A stretch of DNA of 64,000 nt from Chaetoceros tenuissimus. Lineage: Eukaryota > Bacillariophyta > Thalassiosirophyceae > Chaetocerotales > Chaetocerotaceae. Shown in pieces: positions 23,400-33,610 of this stretch. Location of the stretch: the NCBI GenBank assembly GCA_021927905.1, contig BLLK01000045.1, forward strand, positions 3,410,001-3,474,000, read 5' to 3'. How positions within the stretch are numbered: the stretch's first letter is position 1; the number at the start of each line of letters is the position of its first letter. Both the position numbers and the translations under genes were made by a program. Under the pieces are notes generated by a model that was not told the DNA's origin, did no database searches, and saw only the letters and a list, made by a program, of their open reading frames with translations.

Positions 23400-24338
23400 T
23401 CAAGTTTGAAACTTTCCTTTCCAAAATGTTGCTCTGTCGATACCAATTTCATCTTCGATTCTCAACACTTGATCTCTACTAATGTCAGTTGAATCCATAG
23501 CATCAAGCAATTTTTCCTTGGTGATCATTAAGGCATCATCTATTGAGACTCGCTCTTTCTCCACTAGAGAAATAAGAGAAGGTCTATTAGTAGCTAAAGA
23601 CTTACTGCCCTTCAAGTCGTTCCTTTCTTTGCCTCGACGCTTCATGTCTTCGTCACAGCAGTTGTTGCCTTCTTCTACGCGTTCCTCATTAGATCGCATC
23701 GTAGCACGTGAAGAATTAGTACAATAAAAGCTCTTCATGAACTTAAATTGCCACGTCGAATTGAAATGTTTCTCAAGTACCTCAGCATTGTCGCCTTCGT
23801 CTTTCCATATTCCGCTCTGGTGAGCATTGGAAGAAGTGTTTGACTCAATTCTTTGGAATTGTGGTTTGTATGGAAAGTTAAGTGTAGACGAAAGATGAGT
23901 TCTGGTCTTTGACGTGTTCTTCTTTCTCTTTTCTCTCGTCCAGGGATATTCATATGATTTGGCAATACCAGTATCTACCATAAACGAAGCAGAAGATGAG
24001 TCCATCTTTATATCTTGGTGAAGCTTTCTGCTTTGCACAGCAACTCCTCCTTCTTCCTTTTCATGTTTGTAGATGTAGTCGTTTTGCATTTGCACCTCAG
24101 TTTGACTATGATCAGTTTCCTCGACAAGCAAATCAAAATCATCAAGGTAGGAGAAGTGACTGTTGTCGTCTTGATGGATACTATGAAGACACTGCTTCCC
24201 ACGGTTTGATTCATAAGAAGAATCATCATCCTTTGCATTCTTTGTCATTATTGTACTGGTATGATCACTTGAGTGTTGGTCCAAGTCATGAACATAATTG
24301 CTCAATTCAAAATCTTCCATATTAAAAGCAGTAAGCAT
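23400..24338 (-). CDS. Hypothetical acidic/Ser-rich protein, 312 aa
   Basis: An uninterrupted frame of 312 codons; an alternative start is the Met six codons on (MEDFELSNYVHDLDQHSSDH). The N-terminal two thirds are hydrophilic, rich in Ser, Asp, His and Asn, and look disordered. The last ~45 residues are ordered: SISLVEKERVSIDDALMITK-like helix (SLISLVEKERVSIDDALMI), then KEKLLDAMDSTDISRDQVLR and EDEIGIDRATFWKGKFQT, which resembles a small helical domain. No family is recognised and no signal peptide is seen. It has no homologue among its neighbours. The moderate confidence rests on length alone. Confidence 0.55.
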   Translation of the reverse strand: MLTAFNMEDFELSNYVHDLDQHSSDHTSTIMTKNAKDDDSSYESNRGKQCLHSIHQDDNSHFSYLDDFDLLVEETDHSQTEVQMQNDYIYKHEKEEGGVAVQSRKLHQDIKMDSSSASFMVDTGIAKSYEYPWTREKRKKNTSKTRTHLSSTLNFPYKPQFQRIESNTSSNAHQSGIWKDEGDNAEVLEKHFNSTWQFKFMKSFYCTNSSRATMRSNEERVEEGNNCCDEDMKRRGKERNDLKGSKSLATNRPSLISLVEKERVSIDDALMITKEKLLDAMDSTDISRDQVLRIEDEIGIDRATFWKGKFQT

Positions 24339-24358
24339 AAACTTTTGATGAATATATG

Positions 24359-24673
24359 TCAGTCATTGATAAAATAGGAAGAATCAGCTGCAATTGAAAG
24401 TACACAGCCGCCACTGTTCCCTTTTTCACTGGACCGGAATATCCTCAACTTCCCAACCACCGTATATTCCATTGATTTCAGAGGATTGAGGTCCGAAATA
24501 TGGAGTTTCGGAGACAAAGGCATCTGTTTTATCTTCGCCGGCAGATGGCTGCTTTTTCTTGAAGTTTTGAGAAGCATCGAAGACCAAGACTTTATGTATG
24601 AAAAAACACAAAGTACAACAAACATTATAACCACGAGCGTTAAACTTCTTTTATTCATGTAACGTTTTAACAA
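24359..24673 (-). CDS. Possible small secreted/membrane protein or remnant
   Basis: The frame starts MLKRYMNKRSLTLVVIMFVV and has a strong signal-anchor (SLTLVVIMFVVLCVFSYI). After it the same frame looks random, while the next frame over gives a more protein-like stretch (GEDKTDAFVSETPYFGPQSS, EINGIYGGWEVEDIPVQ). This suggests a frameshifted remnant of a secretory protein. The GGWE motif recalls the N-terminus of cystatins, but too little remains to claim that. Confidence 0.25.
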   Translation of the reverse strand: MLKRYMNKRSLTLVVIMFVVLCVFSYIKSWSSMLLKTSRKSSHLPAKIKQMPLSPKLHISDLNPLKSMEYTVVGKLRIFRSSEKGNSGGCVLSIAADSSYFIND

Positions 24674-24933
24674 GGAACGATTAAATATGTGGAAACAGTA
24701 GCTTTAATTGCCCTATTTGAAGTACAACACGTGGTACCCTGCCTGTTAGTAAATTCTAGTACAATATTGTTTATTTTTGTGTCATAATGAGATAGTCCAT
24801 TGCACTAAAAATCTATTATAAATCTGCACTTTCGTAAACTTTATGAATTAGTCTGTACTTACATTGAGAAATTTTGTGATTCAAACGATTCTTCCAAACT
24901 CCAAACTAGAGAAACAAAAACGTAATAGACATT

Positions 24934-25347
24934 CTTACTCTTTATTCTGCACTGTCACGAGAAAGGAAAAAGAAAATAACAAACAGAAGATGTGTATCTT
25001 ACATGATCTTTATTCGCTCCTCAGCCAGACATTGCTGTCTACAAAATTAGAGATCTGCCTGCTTGTCTTCTTTTCCTCGATTCTTGCCTTCCTTTCCTTA
25101 TTGTCAGAACCAGATGGTCATTATCTGAACAGGCAGGCAGACTACAGTACTACCATAGTAACATACTTATTATTCTGCATTGTCGCGAAAAAAGAAATAG
25201 ATAATAACAAACAGAAGATGTTTATCTTTTTCACATCTTTATTCTTTCTCAGCCAGTCATTGATATCTACCTGCTTGTCTTCTTTTCCTCGATTCTTGCC
25301 TTCCTTTCCTTGTTGTCAGAATCAGATGGTCATTATCTGAACAGCAG
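24934..25347. repeat. Two direct repeats of about 190 bp
   Basis: Unit 1 (about 24934-25131) and unit 2 (about 25164-25347) share TTATTCTGCAxTGTC, then AACAAACAGAAGATG, CTGCTTGTCTTCTTTTCCTC and CAGATGGTCATTATCTGAAC. Unit 2 lacks a short internal piece. They lie just upstream of the transposon-type gene at 25670 and could be degenerate terminal or subterminal repeats of it, but no matching copy was seen downstream. Confidence 0.75.
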
Positions 25348-25449
25348 ATGGGGGACGGATAGGAGACAAAAATCTAGATGAAGAAGTTTTTGAACTTATT
25401 TGGCAATGGTTCTGCAGTGGTGGACCCTTTTATTCCAGAGGGGCTTAAG

Positions 25450-25504
25450 TAAAAGAATAAAAGGGTATCGTATAAACCTAATTAAAAGAATAAAAGAGTA
25501 TCGT
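25450..25504. repeat. Short tandem repeat, two 22-bp units
   Basis: TAAAAGAATAAAAGGGTATC occurs at 25450 and, with one change, at 25483, 33 bases apart. No function is evident. Confidence 0.6.
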
Positions 25505-25669
25505 GTTTATGTCCAGTCCTGTGTCAATGACACTGTAGAAACGTCATCATAATAGTTTTGTTCTCTTTTGCTTTGTGCATTGTAGCAAGCAGCGAATATG
25601 ATGCTAATCTATTTACTTAGTATTATCTGCAGCAATCTCAACTTATGCTCTATAAATATTCTTCATACA

Positions 25670-27567
25670 ATGAATAACCAGAAAAAGCAGCGGAGCCTCT
25701 TTGGAGGTTCGCCTAGAGAAAAGGAGAAAAGACCTAGAAAACGCAGAACTAATGCTCAGATTGACTTAGACAAATCTAAAAAGAAGCGTGAGAACTCTAC
25801 CACAACTGCAAAGATGAGAGATAATCTATGTGCCTTCTTTGGCAAGGTTATTGAAAAACTTCATATTCCTTGGGACAAAATCCGACACAGGGATAGAAAT
25901 GTGCAGCCTCGAATAAATAGACAAGTCGAGGATATTGAAGATAGTGATGATTTACTAGATGACGACAATGAAGAATTAGTTGACGGAGAATACGATGAAA
26001 AACAAAGTGAGGAACAAACACTTCATCCAACAAAAGAGCTATCAATTATGGGAAAGTTTCAAAAAGCAATAGAAAAGAGAATCCAAATAGAGAGCAATAC
26101 AAAGGACCCAATCAGTGATGAAGAGAAATGGCTCTTTCCCTATTTGAAAAGGAATAAATTTTGGATACGAAAGGAATGCTCTTCTGCTGTATGCCAAAAG
26201 TTAGGTATCCCACATGAGGCGGAAGGATATTATAAAGATATCCGTGTTTGGCTACCGGATGTTGAGTTTCAGTATATGCCTCATTGTCCCACATGCTCTA
26301 ACAATGATCGGGTTGCCCCACATTGCTACGGAGAAGGTGACAAGACAATTTCTCGCTCAGTTATTTCTGTATCTAATAATTACAGTCTACTATCAAGGAG
26401 ATACATTTGCCATACATGTGAAAAAGAGAAACAAGGCCAATTTACTTTTCAAGGCTACAACTCCAACAGCGTAAATCTATTACCGAAATGTCATATGCTT
26501 GAATTTCCAGCATTCCTGACAAAGAATCTTGCAATGGATTGGTCCTTACTGGACTTGATGAGGCCTTGTTTTGATAATGGAATGCGACCTCTTGCATTTC
26601 GAGATATGATCCACGAACTCCATTCAAAAGAATATGAGAAATTAGCACTACTACACGATTTCAAGAATGACATAAATCTTATCACTGAAACAAAATATGA
26701 CATTCCTTTTTCAAACTACAGCGACAAAATGTTCTATAATGGATACGTGCCAGGTGCCAAATGGTTTCGTAGTGTGTACATTCTATTTCATAGAACAATA
26801 AGAGACCATCTTGATAAGGAAGTGAAAAAACGTGGCTCTCAAATTATATATATTGACACTCATTATAAAGCAATCAAGACGTTCAGGAAATTGAATGGAA
26901 TCCCACTTGTGAGAGGTGTATTTACTGTCGCAAATGAAAGCAATGAATGGAGATCCCAGACATATGTTACGTCTGAAGCTCATGATCAAATGAAAAAATC
27001 GCTGACGGATATGAATGCAACGATGACTCTCTATGGCCATAAAGGTCCGTCCCATGCCTTCACCGACAAACCATTATTGAAGCCGTGAATGAAGTAACTG
27101 GTGATGATAGCGCAGTTCAGATCAAGCAAAGTGAAGACCAAAATTCAAATGACATTGACAATGCCATTGTAGAAGTAGAAACTCCAAATGAACCAATTAT
27201 TACAGCCGTGACTCAAGCTCTACAACAACATATTGGTCCAAAACTCAAACCGAAGAAAGCTCATAAACCTCGTCCAATCGAGCAAGTAGATATCAACTTT
27301 GGTACAATGCTAGACATGACATACGTAGGAGGCATTCCAATGACTTATAATCATCAATATGAAGCGACCCCTGTTTCAAACATTGCCACAAATCCACCAC
27401 CTACTAGAGGTCCAGACCGAAAACAGAGGAAAAGCGGAAGAAATTGTCCTATTTGCAACAAAACAGAAAAAGATGGTTGTAATGGAGGCCGTTCAGGTCG
27501 TGTTGCAAAGGGTAGCCATTTATATTGTATGACAACAAATCAAATTGTGAGATCTGGTCCTCCATAA
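25670..27567 (+). pseudogene. Decayed transposon-type protein, DUF6729/DDE-like
   Basis: ATG 25670 opens a basic N-terminus (SPREKEKRPRKRRTNAQ) and an acidic stretch. Then comes a Cys-rich module, CPTCSNNDRVAPHCYG .. YICHTCEKEKQGQFTFQGYN followed by LLPKCHMLEFPAFLTKNLAM, which resembles the DUF6729 module of transposon-associated proteins. A domain with SQIIYIDTHYKAIKTFRK and VRGVFTVANESNEWRSQTYV looks like an RNase-H-fold (DDE-type) core with Asp in IDTHYK and Asn-Glu in the second motif. The frame ends at 27088 (TDKPLLKP). In the next frame homology seems to continue as IIEAVNEVTGDD, through 27567, ending with a zinc-finger-like CPICNKTEKDGCNGG. A frameshift at about 27075 and the missing section between suggest a degraded element. 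Family assignment is by memory of the motif and is uncertain. Confidence 0.5.
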
Positions 27568-28367
27568 TTTCTGTAGCTCTAACATTAATTGCAAATTCCT
27601 TTCAAAAAGTGACCGTTGGTACATGTTTTTGAAACAGATTGTAGGCACGACTGAGTATTTTCGCCGTTGTTGCTTGTACTTTCCATCTCTTATATGTTTT
27701 CACACTATCAGTGCACAGAGCTCAATCAAAATTGGACTATCACATGCACATGTATAGATTACAATGATCAATCCAGACCTCAGGTACGTGATTTTTTTAT
27801 TCCATATATGTGTACAATATTGCACTGCTCTAACGTTACTTCTTCTTTCTTTGTTGTATAGGGAAGCTGTTTACGGTGGATTTTGCTAGATTCGCAATGA
27901 TAAGACACAAATGTTGAATTTAAAACGAATGAGATTGATCCATATTGCTGTTAGAAGCTTACCTAGGCTGAAGAGGCATCGTGGAGGAGGAGCGGTATAT
28001 GGAACTGCAGCGGCGGTAGTCAAAGCTAGATAGAATTTGTGTTTGAAAATTGGTGAACTACTAGATAGAAAAATAATAAGAGATCCGAGGCACTGGTAGA
28101 TAAATCCTCATCTGAAAGATTGGGTGAAAGGTGTATCTGCCAGTGCTTCCATATTCAGTTGCATTAGTTTCTTTTCTATTGAAGTGCTTCCCATATCTTT
28201 CTTTCATCGCAACACATACAACATCTTTGTTGATACCGGGAAGTACCTACAGAAGGGTAAAAAGTCTTATTCTCTTTGGTCCGCTAAAATAGAGAGTTAA
28301 AATCAGTAAAACCTCCACCCCTGTAGAACTATTGCCACTTATTTATAGTTTATTTTCAGCCTTCTAT
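27568..28367. other. Intergenic region, no gene seen
   Basis: About 800 bases without a supported gene. No terminal inverted repeat matching the region upstream of 25670 was recognised. Confidence 0.5.
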
Positions 28368-29814
28368 CTATTCTCGTTCTTGGTCAGAGAAAGTGACATC
28401 AAAAACGGAGTATGACTCTTTGGCAGCTACAGCAAAACGATCAAGTGCGCTTGTTGCAACAAACTGATAGCCGAAATAATATCTTGGACCTGCATTAATA
28501 GTGGCAGCTTTTTCCCAATGCAATTCGCCATCCCTTTGCGTAAGTGAGTAGACCTTGACGTAGGTATCACAACAAGGAGTTTCACCACCAGAGAAAAAGT
28601 AAGCCATATCAAAATGCCTTCCCACAGCTACAGTATTCCCATCCGCACTCATCTTGACATGGGTACCATCACCAAGATCATTTGCTACTTGTTTCCATTC
28701 GTTTAATTCCTCATTATACTCCAAGACTTTAGCATCTCCATTATAATATCTACCACTACCATCAGAATATCCAACAATAATTCGATTGTCAGAGGAATTC
28801 ATGTCAAAGTTAATATTGTACCAACCATAGTAACCTCCTCCATCTGCTAGATATCCACCGATTTGTTTCCAAGAAACCTCTGAGCTATCAGTAACTAATC
28901 TGTAAACGGATAGAAATACACCTGGACCAGAATTACCTACATAATCAGTTGAGAAACATATCTGGCTTCCATCATCATTAATGGCCATTTTTCTGGAAAT
29001 ACCAGAATCAATAGTATCTCCAATTTGAACCCATGTCATATCACTAGAGATCTCAAACACTCGAATTCCACTCCCATCGGGTCACGACCACGCGTCTGCC
29101 ATTTTTACTAAGTTTGGCATAGTTTTCGGTCATTATGCCATCACCAAAAATAGGAGAATTTAATGGAGTATAAGTAATATCTCCTCCCCCTTTACTTTTC
29201 CAAACATAGTCTGACATGTTAAATGTTCGAAGCTCAAGAGTCATGAGTCCATCAATATCATTGAGTTTTCCAACAAGTACATCCTGACCATTACCACTCA
29301 TACCGAGAATACTAAAGCCAGCAAAAGATGCAGGTCTGTGAGATTTCCATGATTGAGAAGATTCATCATACTGATAGACATTGTTTGTATTAGCAAATCT
29401 TTGCCCATCCTCGCTCATTGAGACCAAGTCTACTTTCCAAAATTCGTCCCCTTCTGTTCTTGGGATATCAATTCCTACTTGTTCGAACTCTTTATTCTCT
29501 ACGTCAGTGACATCGTTTGTATTAGAATCATTCGACGACTTGGTACTTTTTGTAGACTTTTTACTTTTGGTCGACTTTGCGCTCTTGGATCCTTTGGATG
29601 CCTTTGAGCTTTTACTTCCTTTCAAACGACGTTTTGGAGCATCTTCTGTACTACTAAAGTTCAGAGATAGAATTGATGTTGAAACTTCTTTCACTTTACG
29701 AAGTAAAGACTGTTGTTCGATTTCTTCTTTGTACTCCTTAGCCGATGATAAATTGAGAAAATTAAGAAGAAGCACAAGTATTGGGATCGACTTATTCAAA
29801 TGAAGATAAACCAT
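28368..29814 (-). pseudogene. Secreted Lys/Ser-rich protein with beta-propeller-like body, one frameshift
   Basis: Signal peptide at 29814 (LNKSIPILVLLLNFLNLSSA), then EQQSLLRK, then LKGSKSSKASKGSKSAKST with Lys every third residue. The rest is not LRR: it is made of repeats with the pattern M-S-x-D/N-G-x-x-V/A-V (VSMSEDGQRFANT, LGMSGNGQDVLVGK, VKMSADGNTVAVGR, FVATSALDRFAVAA) and W-x-x-x/K-G lines (WVQIGDTIDSG, WKQIGGYLADGG), as in diatom beta-propeller-like secreted proteins. At about 29075 the frame VVVT shifts by one base to GSGIRVFEISSDMTW. No intron fits, so this is a one-base indel, a real lesion or an assembly error. Without it the protein is about 485 aa. The end YSVFDVTFSDQERE is shared with the pseudogene at 17918. 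Confidence 0.75.
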
Positions 29815-30149
29815 AGTGATTTGATATATCGTAGGAAAGATAATTCTAGTAGATAATCTATGTTATCTGTAGTTTGGAAAGAAGAACCGTTTTGTTCTAG
29901 GTTAGAATTCGTCATTGAACTAGTGCTGTTAGAGCACACTATTTTTTTTTCATAAAAGTCTATCTTCGCCAAAAATCTTGTCAGAATCCTTTTAAAATGT
30001 CGTATAAATGAAGTAGTCGTGCATCAAGAACTGTGTCACAAAGATTTTTTGGCGAAACCAAACTACAGTTTTTCCGAATGCTTTCATGCTTTCATGTTCA
30101 TGTATGTACAAAACACAACTGAGATAACTGCTATAGATTAACTAGCATA
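29815..30149. promoter_or_regulatory. Upstream region of second divergent pair
   Basis: Matches 19120-19465 in several blocks (GAAGAACCGTT, AAATGTCGTA, ATGAAGTAGTCGTGCATCA). It is the presumed promoter region between the two divergent genes; no gene is seen. Confidence 0.45.
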
Positions 30150-30693
30150 ATGACAAAGCCTCACATGCTAAAGCCTATTGCTTTCTTCGCATTGATTCTT
30201 TTCTCGTCTTTCTTCATCTTCTCTTCAGCTGAGACAACATTCACTGCTTCGTAGAGGGCTTTTTCTGGTGGAGGGATTCTCACAAAGCTAGTGAATCTTA
30301 ATCTTGGCGATAATGAATTTACAGGTGATTTCTTCATCGACGAAGATAACTTCCCAGCATCTATTAAGGAACTATGGTTCGCTGGAAATACGTTGAAAAA
30401 CTTTCTTAGTGGAGGGATCCTTACAAACCAAGAGGAGCTTCGTCTGACTTATAATAAATTTGTGGGCGATTTTTAATCATTAAAGCAGAGAACTTCCCAG
30501 CATCCATTAAGAAGCTAGATTTTCAATTCAATAGGATAAAAAGGGTTCGCGCTGAGACTGATTCTATTCCAGAGCTGAAAATTTGAAGGTTGAAAGGATA
30601 TGTATTAAAAAAGTGAATAAAGAACTTTGCAATCGTGCAGGAATAGAAATATCTCCAAGTAAAGCCTGTTCGATACATTCAGGAGATGATTAA
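30150..30693 (+). pseudogene. Remnant of secreted LRR protein
   Basis: ATG 30150 gives MLKPIAFFALILFSSFFIFS, homologous to the signal peptide at 19466. A frameshift breaks the following QHSLLR. The Lys/Ser tract, the conserved module and the LRR N-cap are all absent; the sequence passes directly to two LRRs (GGILTKLVNLNLGDNEFTGD, FPASIKELWFAGNTLKNF), stops at TAA 30475-30477, then continues in another frame (IIKAENFPASIKKLDFQFN) to the family C-terminus (NKELCNRAGIEISPSKACS). So it is an internally deleted, frameshifted copy. Confidence 0.75.
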
Positions 30694-30739
30694 TAGATAT
30701 TTAGGATTTTCGATGCATTCTGAGTCTAGACTTTTTAAA

Positions 30740-33163
30740 TTAATTTTGTTCTTCAATTCTTTGTCTATCACATTTGGGGTTGACAGGACCATCTAAAATA
30801 GGTCTAGTCTCCTTCATTCGAGGCTGATTATCAGGAACTGAAAACACTTGACCTACAAATTGTCCATTCTTATCCCTAGGTGTCGGGAAACCAATCGAAT
30901 TTGGTTTCTTCTCACACCGAAATGCATCATGTCCCAATTGATCATTCTTTATTCGAGGCCAAATCTCTTCTTGTAGAAACCAATTGTCACATCCCCACTC
31001 CTTATCGCATTTTCCTAAAAAGCTTTGTATCGCATTGGTCATATTAGTATTTCCATTTGAAAATATGCTACCTTTCGTACTACCCCAAAGTCCGCCATTC
31101 ACAAAAATGTAATGATTGGGATGATCTCGAACAGTATGTGATCCTTTTCCACTTTCTATCCATTCTTCCACAGCAAAATAATCTCTTGCATTCAACCTAG
31201 AATCAGAATCACGTGATATCCAACGATCAACATGTGGGTCGTCATGGATTAGAAATCTCCAAAACATTGCATAAAATGTTCCATTCACTAAGAACGAAGG
31301 AGGTTGTACAACTTCAGCTCCATATGATTTCAACCTGTCTAAAAGTTTAGTAGGATAGCTTGGTGAAGCATAGATTCGAATGGTCCAACCTGGAAAATAT
31401 GTGGGTTGTAGCTTCAAGTTTTCAATTGCTCCATCAACATATTTGGTATCATTGCCATATAGTGACATGGAGATGTATCTTTTTTCAGTCTGGTTATGCT
31501 TTTGTTTCATGTACGTAGATTGTATTCGTTGTATGTATTCTCGCTCAGTTGGCGAGTCCATATATGGTAAAATGTAGAATGATGATTCAGTTGAGTTAGA
31601 TGCTGCCTCTATTCTATTTTCTTTTGTTGCATTCTCATCCCATGCAGAGGGAAGATTCAAAAATTCCAAATGTGAAGGATTGTTTGCATCGTAAGCAATG
31701 TATATTTCTGAGAAGTCCCGTTGCATATTAGAATTGCATTCATTTCTTCCCATCCGACATGGAGATAGAGTTAGCGGCAATCCAGTGACCTCATCGGGAT
31801 CATCTCTCGCATAGGATGCTATCCGTGAATACATTCCAGGTCCTGCAATCAATACATCTGCTTCAATGAAATGTCTCCAATCTCTAAGATTCAACTCCAT
31901 ATCCGACTTTTGTTCTTCAACCTGATTCATTTGCGGTGCTAAATGTATATAATCTGCCAAGTTATCATAGGCTGTCCAATTCGTATCACCATGTTCTTCC
32001 GAGAAAATGTGCACTTCGGGAACTCTCCCCTTTGAGATAAGTTTATTACGCAAATGTCGAATAGCTTCCACATAGGTTTCATCTTTGACAAAAAATGCTT
32101 TTCGTTTCTTGGGTACATCACCTCTTCGAATATGAACTACAATCTTGGTTGCATTCTTATTCTGAAATAGATATTGAGAAGCTATCGACTTTTCATCTTG
32201 ATATGCTTCAGCCGATAAAATCATGTTCCTCCACCTTTGTCGCAATTGAGGACTTAATAAGCATTGTATATCCGTCATGCCCAATTCTTGAAACATGGCA
32301 TTATCATTTCCATGAAAATTATAGATTCCACTTTGTGTGACATTGACTTCAAACATGCTACCAATGGTTGGTTGAGAATCATAAATGTCAGATGGACATA
32401 TCGGGAAATGAAATACATCACCTAATCCTATTCTTCCTTCTAATACACAAAAGTTGTATCCTTTGCATTGTGCATATGCCATTAAATTGAATGGTCTTCC
32501 GACGTTACTTCCAAGTCGATCTCTTCTTGCTTTTGTCATGACAATGGTTACATTCATCGGTCCACTTTGCAATGATTGCTGTTGCGGTGTTGACGCAGTA
32601 TTATCTTGTCGAACATTACTAGATTCTGGCATGAAGGAACTATGATGATGATGAATTTTCCATTCTCCATCTTGATAAACATATACAAAGGTATATCTAG
32701 CTCTCACGATATCTTTTGTACCATTGCGAAGTAAGGCAAACTCATAAATACCGACATCTTCACACCAATCTTTACCAATCGTTACATGACTTTCAATAAT
32801 TGTACAATTAGGGTTCATTTTCAAGAAAGTTTCAAAGTAATTTTCAATTTCTTGTGGATTGGTTCTTGGTGCATCACTGACAGTTCCCAATAAGACAGCA
32901 TCTTGTGTATATCTTTCTGCTACAGCTTTTGGACTTTTATGCAGTGCGTCATTCCAAAGAAGAAACAAGTTTTGTACATCTTGCTTTGTAATGTTGTATT
33001 CTAAAGACTGAGAAGTTTGCTGGATAGGAATGTATTCATATATCTTGTTTAATTCCCATGATATAGCTGGTGAAGACTGCAACAGACGAAATGAAAGAAG
33101 AAAACTTGTGCATGCAAAACAGAGAGTTATAATCAACGATAGCAGCTTCGTTCGTGATGACAT
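30740..33163 (-). CDS. Golgi-type fusion: NTF2-like domain + fucosyltransferase-like + GT-A-like glycosyltransferase
   Basis: Single exon, 807 aa. An N-terminal signal anchor (LLSLIITLCFACTSFLLSF) predicts a type II membrane protein of the Golgi/ER. Residues ~58-180 are NTF2/SnoaL-like (LFLLWNDALHKSPKAVAERY, DGEWKIHHHHSSFMPES), as in the CaMKII-association family. Residues ~205-530 resemble GT23/O-fucosyltransferase-type enzymes, with VVHIRRGD at about 340-348. Residues ~560-780 resemble a nucleotide-sugar transferase with a GT-A fold (YISMSLYGNDTKYVDGAIEN, FYAMFWRF, WISRDSDSRLNARD near 650, where the acidic motif would bind metal, and NGGLWGSTKG). Many N-glycosylation sequons are present. 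It is divergent from an FkbM-type methyltransferase at 33611, suggesting shared glycan work. Catalytic specificity is not assigned. Confidence 0.75.
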   Translation of the reverse strand: MSSRTKLLSLIITLCFACTSFLLSFRLLQSSPAISWELNKIYEYIPIQQTSQSLEYNITKQDVQNLFLLWNDALHKSPKAVAERYTQDAVLLGTVSDAPRTNPQEIENYFETFLKMNPNCTIIESHVTIGKDWCEDVGIYEFALLRNGTKDIVRARYTFVYVYQDGEWKIHHHHSSFMPESSNVRQDNTASTPQQQSLQSGPMNVTIVMTKARRDRLGSNVGRPFNLMAYAQCKGYNFCVLEGRIGLGDVFHFPICPSDIYDSQPTIGSMFEVNVTQSGIYNFHGNDNAMFQELGMTDIQCLLSPQLRQRWRNMILSAEAYQDEKSIASQYLFQNKNATKIVVHIRRGDVPKKRKAFFVKDETYVEAIRHLRNKLISKGRVPEVHIFSEEHGDTNWTAYDNLADYIHLAPQMNQVEEQKSDMELNLRDWRHFIEADVLIAGPGMYSRIASYARDDPDEVTGLPLTLSPCRMGRNECNSNMQRDFSEIYIAYDANNPSHLEFLNLPSAWDENATKENRIEAASNSTESSFYILPYMDSPTEREYIQRIQSTYMKQKHNQTEKRYISMSLYGNDTKYVDGAIENLKLQPTYFPGWTIRIYASPSYPTKLLDRLKSYGAEVVQPPSFLVNGTFYAMFWRFLIHDDPHVDRWISRDSDSRLNARDYFAVEEWIESGKGSHTVRDHPNHYIFVNGGLWGSTKGSIFSNGNTNMTNAIQSFLGKCDKEWGCDNWFLQEEIWPRIKNDQLGHDAFRCEKKPNSIGFPTPRDKNGQFVGQVFSVPDNQPRMKETRPILDGPVNPKCDRQRIEEQN

Positions 33164-33610
33164 CGTGACTAGTTAAATGCTAAGTTGAGCAACCGATTCA
33201 ATAGAATGAGAGAGAAGAGAGTGCACAATTGAGTGTTCGTAAAAACACAGTTGTTTTCATCACTCACAAAATTCCAAATGCCGTCGCCAAAATTCTAAGA
33301 TGGGACTCGAAAATGACGTCACCACACAAGACAGATAAATATGCTTTAAACGTGCATCAAAACGGGAATAAGTCATCTTCTCTGGTACAACGGAAAGAGC
33401 TCCCTCGTTCATCGCCAACAGAAAACCGCTGAACCACAAACATGATATCTTTTCTTTCAAAGAACAAGGATACTCTTTGAAGGAGCTACTTCTACTCTAC
33501 GTTCCAGTCTTATGCTTCAATCTTCCCTGCAAGCATATCATCAAGTTGAGGAAAGGCCTTTCCAATATCATATATTTTTCTTGCAGTGAGGTATCTATCC
33601 AACAAGCAAA
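33164..33610. promoter_or_regulatory. Divergent intergenic region
   Basis: About 450 bases between the start codons of the glycosyltransferase fusion and the FkbM-type gene; presumably holds both promoters. ACGTCA is present around 33315. No gene supported. Confidence 0.35.

Noticed and set aside
24864-25340. 158-codon frame over the direct repeats
   Set aside because: Hydrophobic composition comes from pyrimidine-rich repeats read twice; the repeated unit itself does not keep one frame.
29053-29090. An intron explaining the frame change in the beta-propeller-like gene
   Set aside because: No GT-AG pair of workable length; a one-base indel is simpler.
29381-29803. 140-codon plus-strand frame rich in Asp/Leu
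   Set aside because: Antisense of the Lys/Ser-rich tract and signal peptide of the minus-strand gene.
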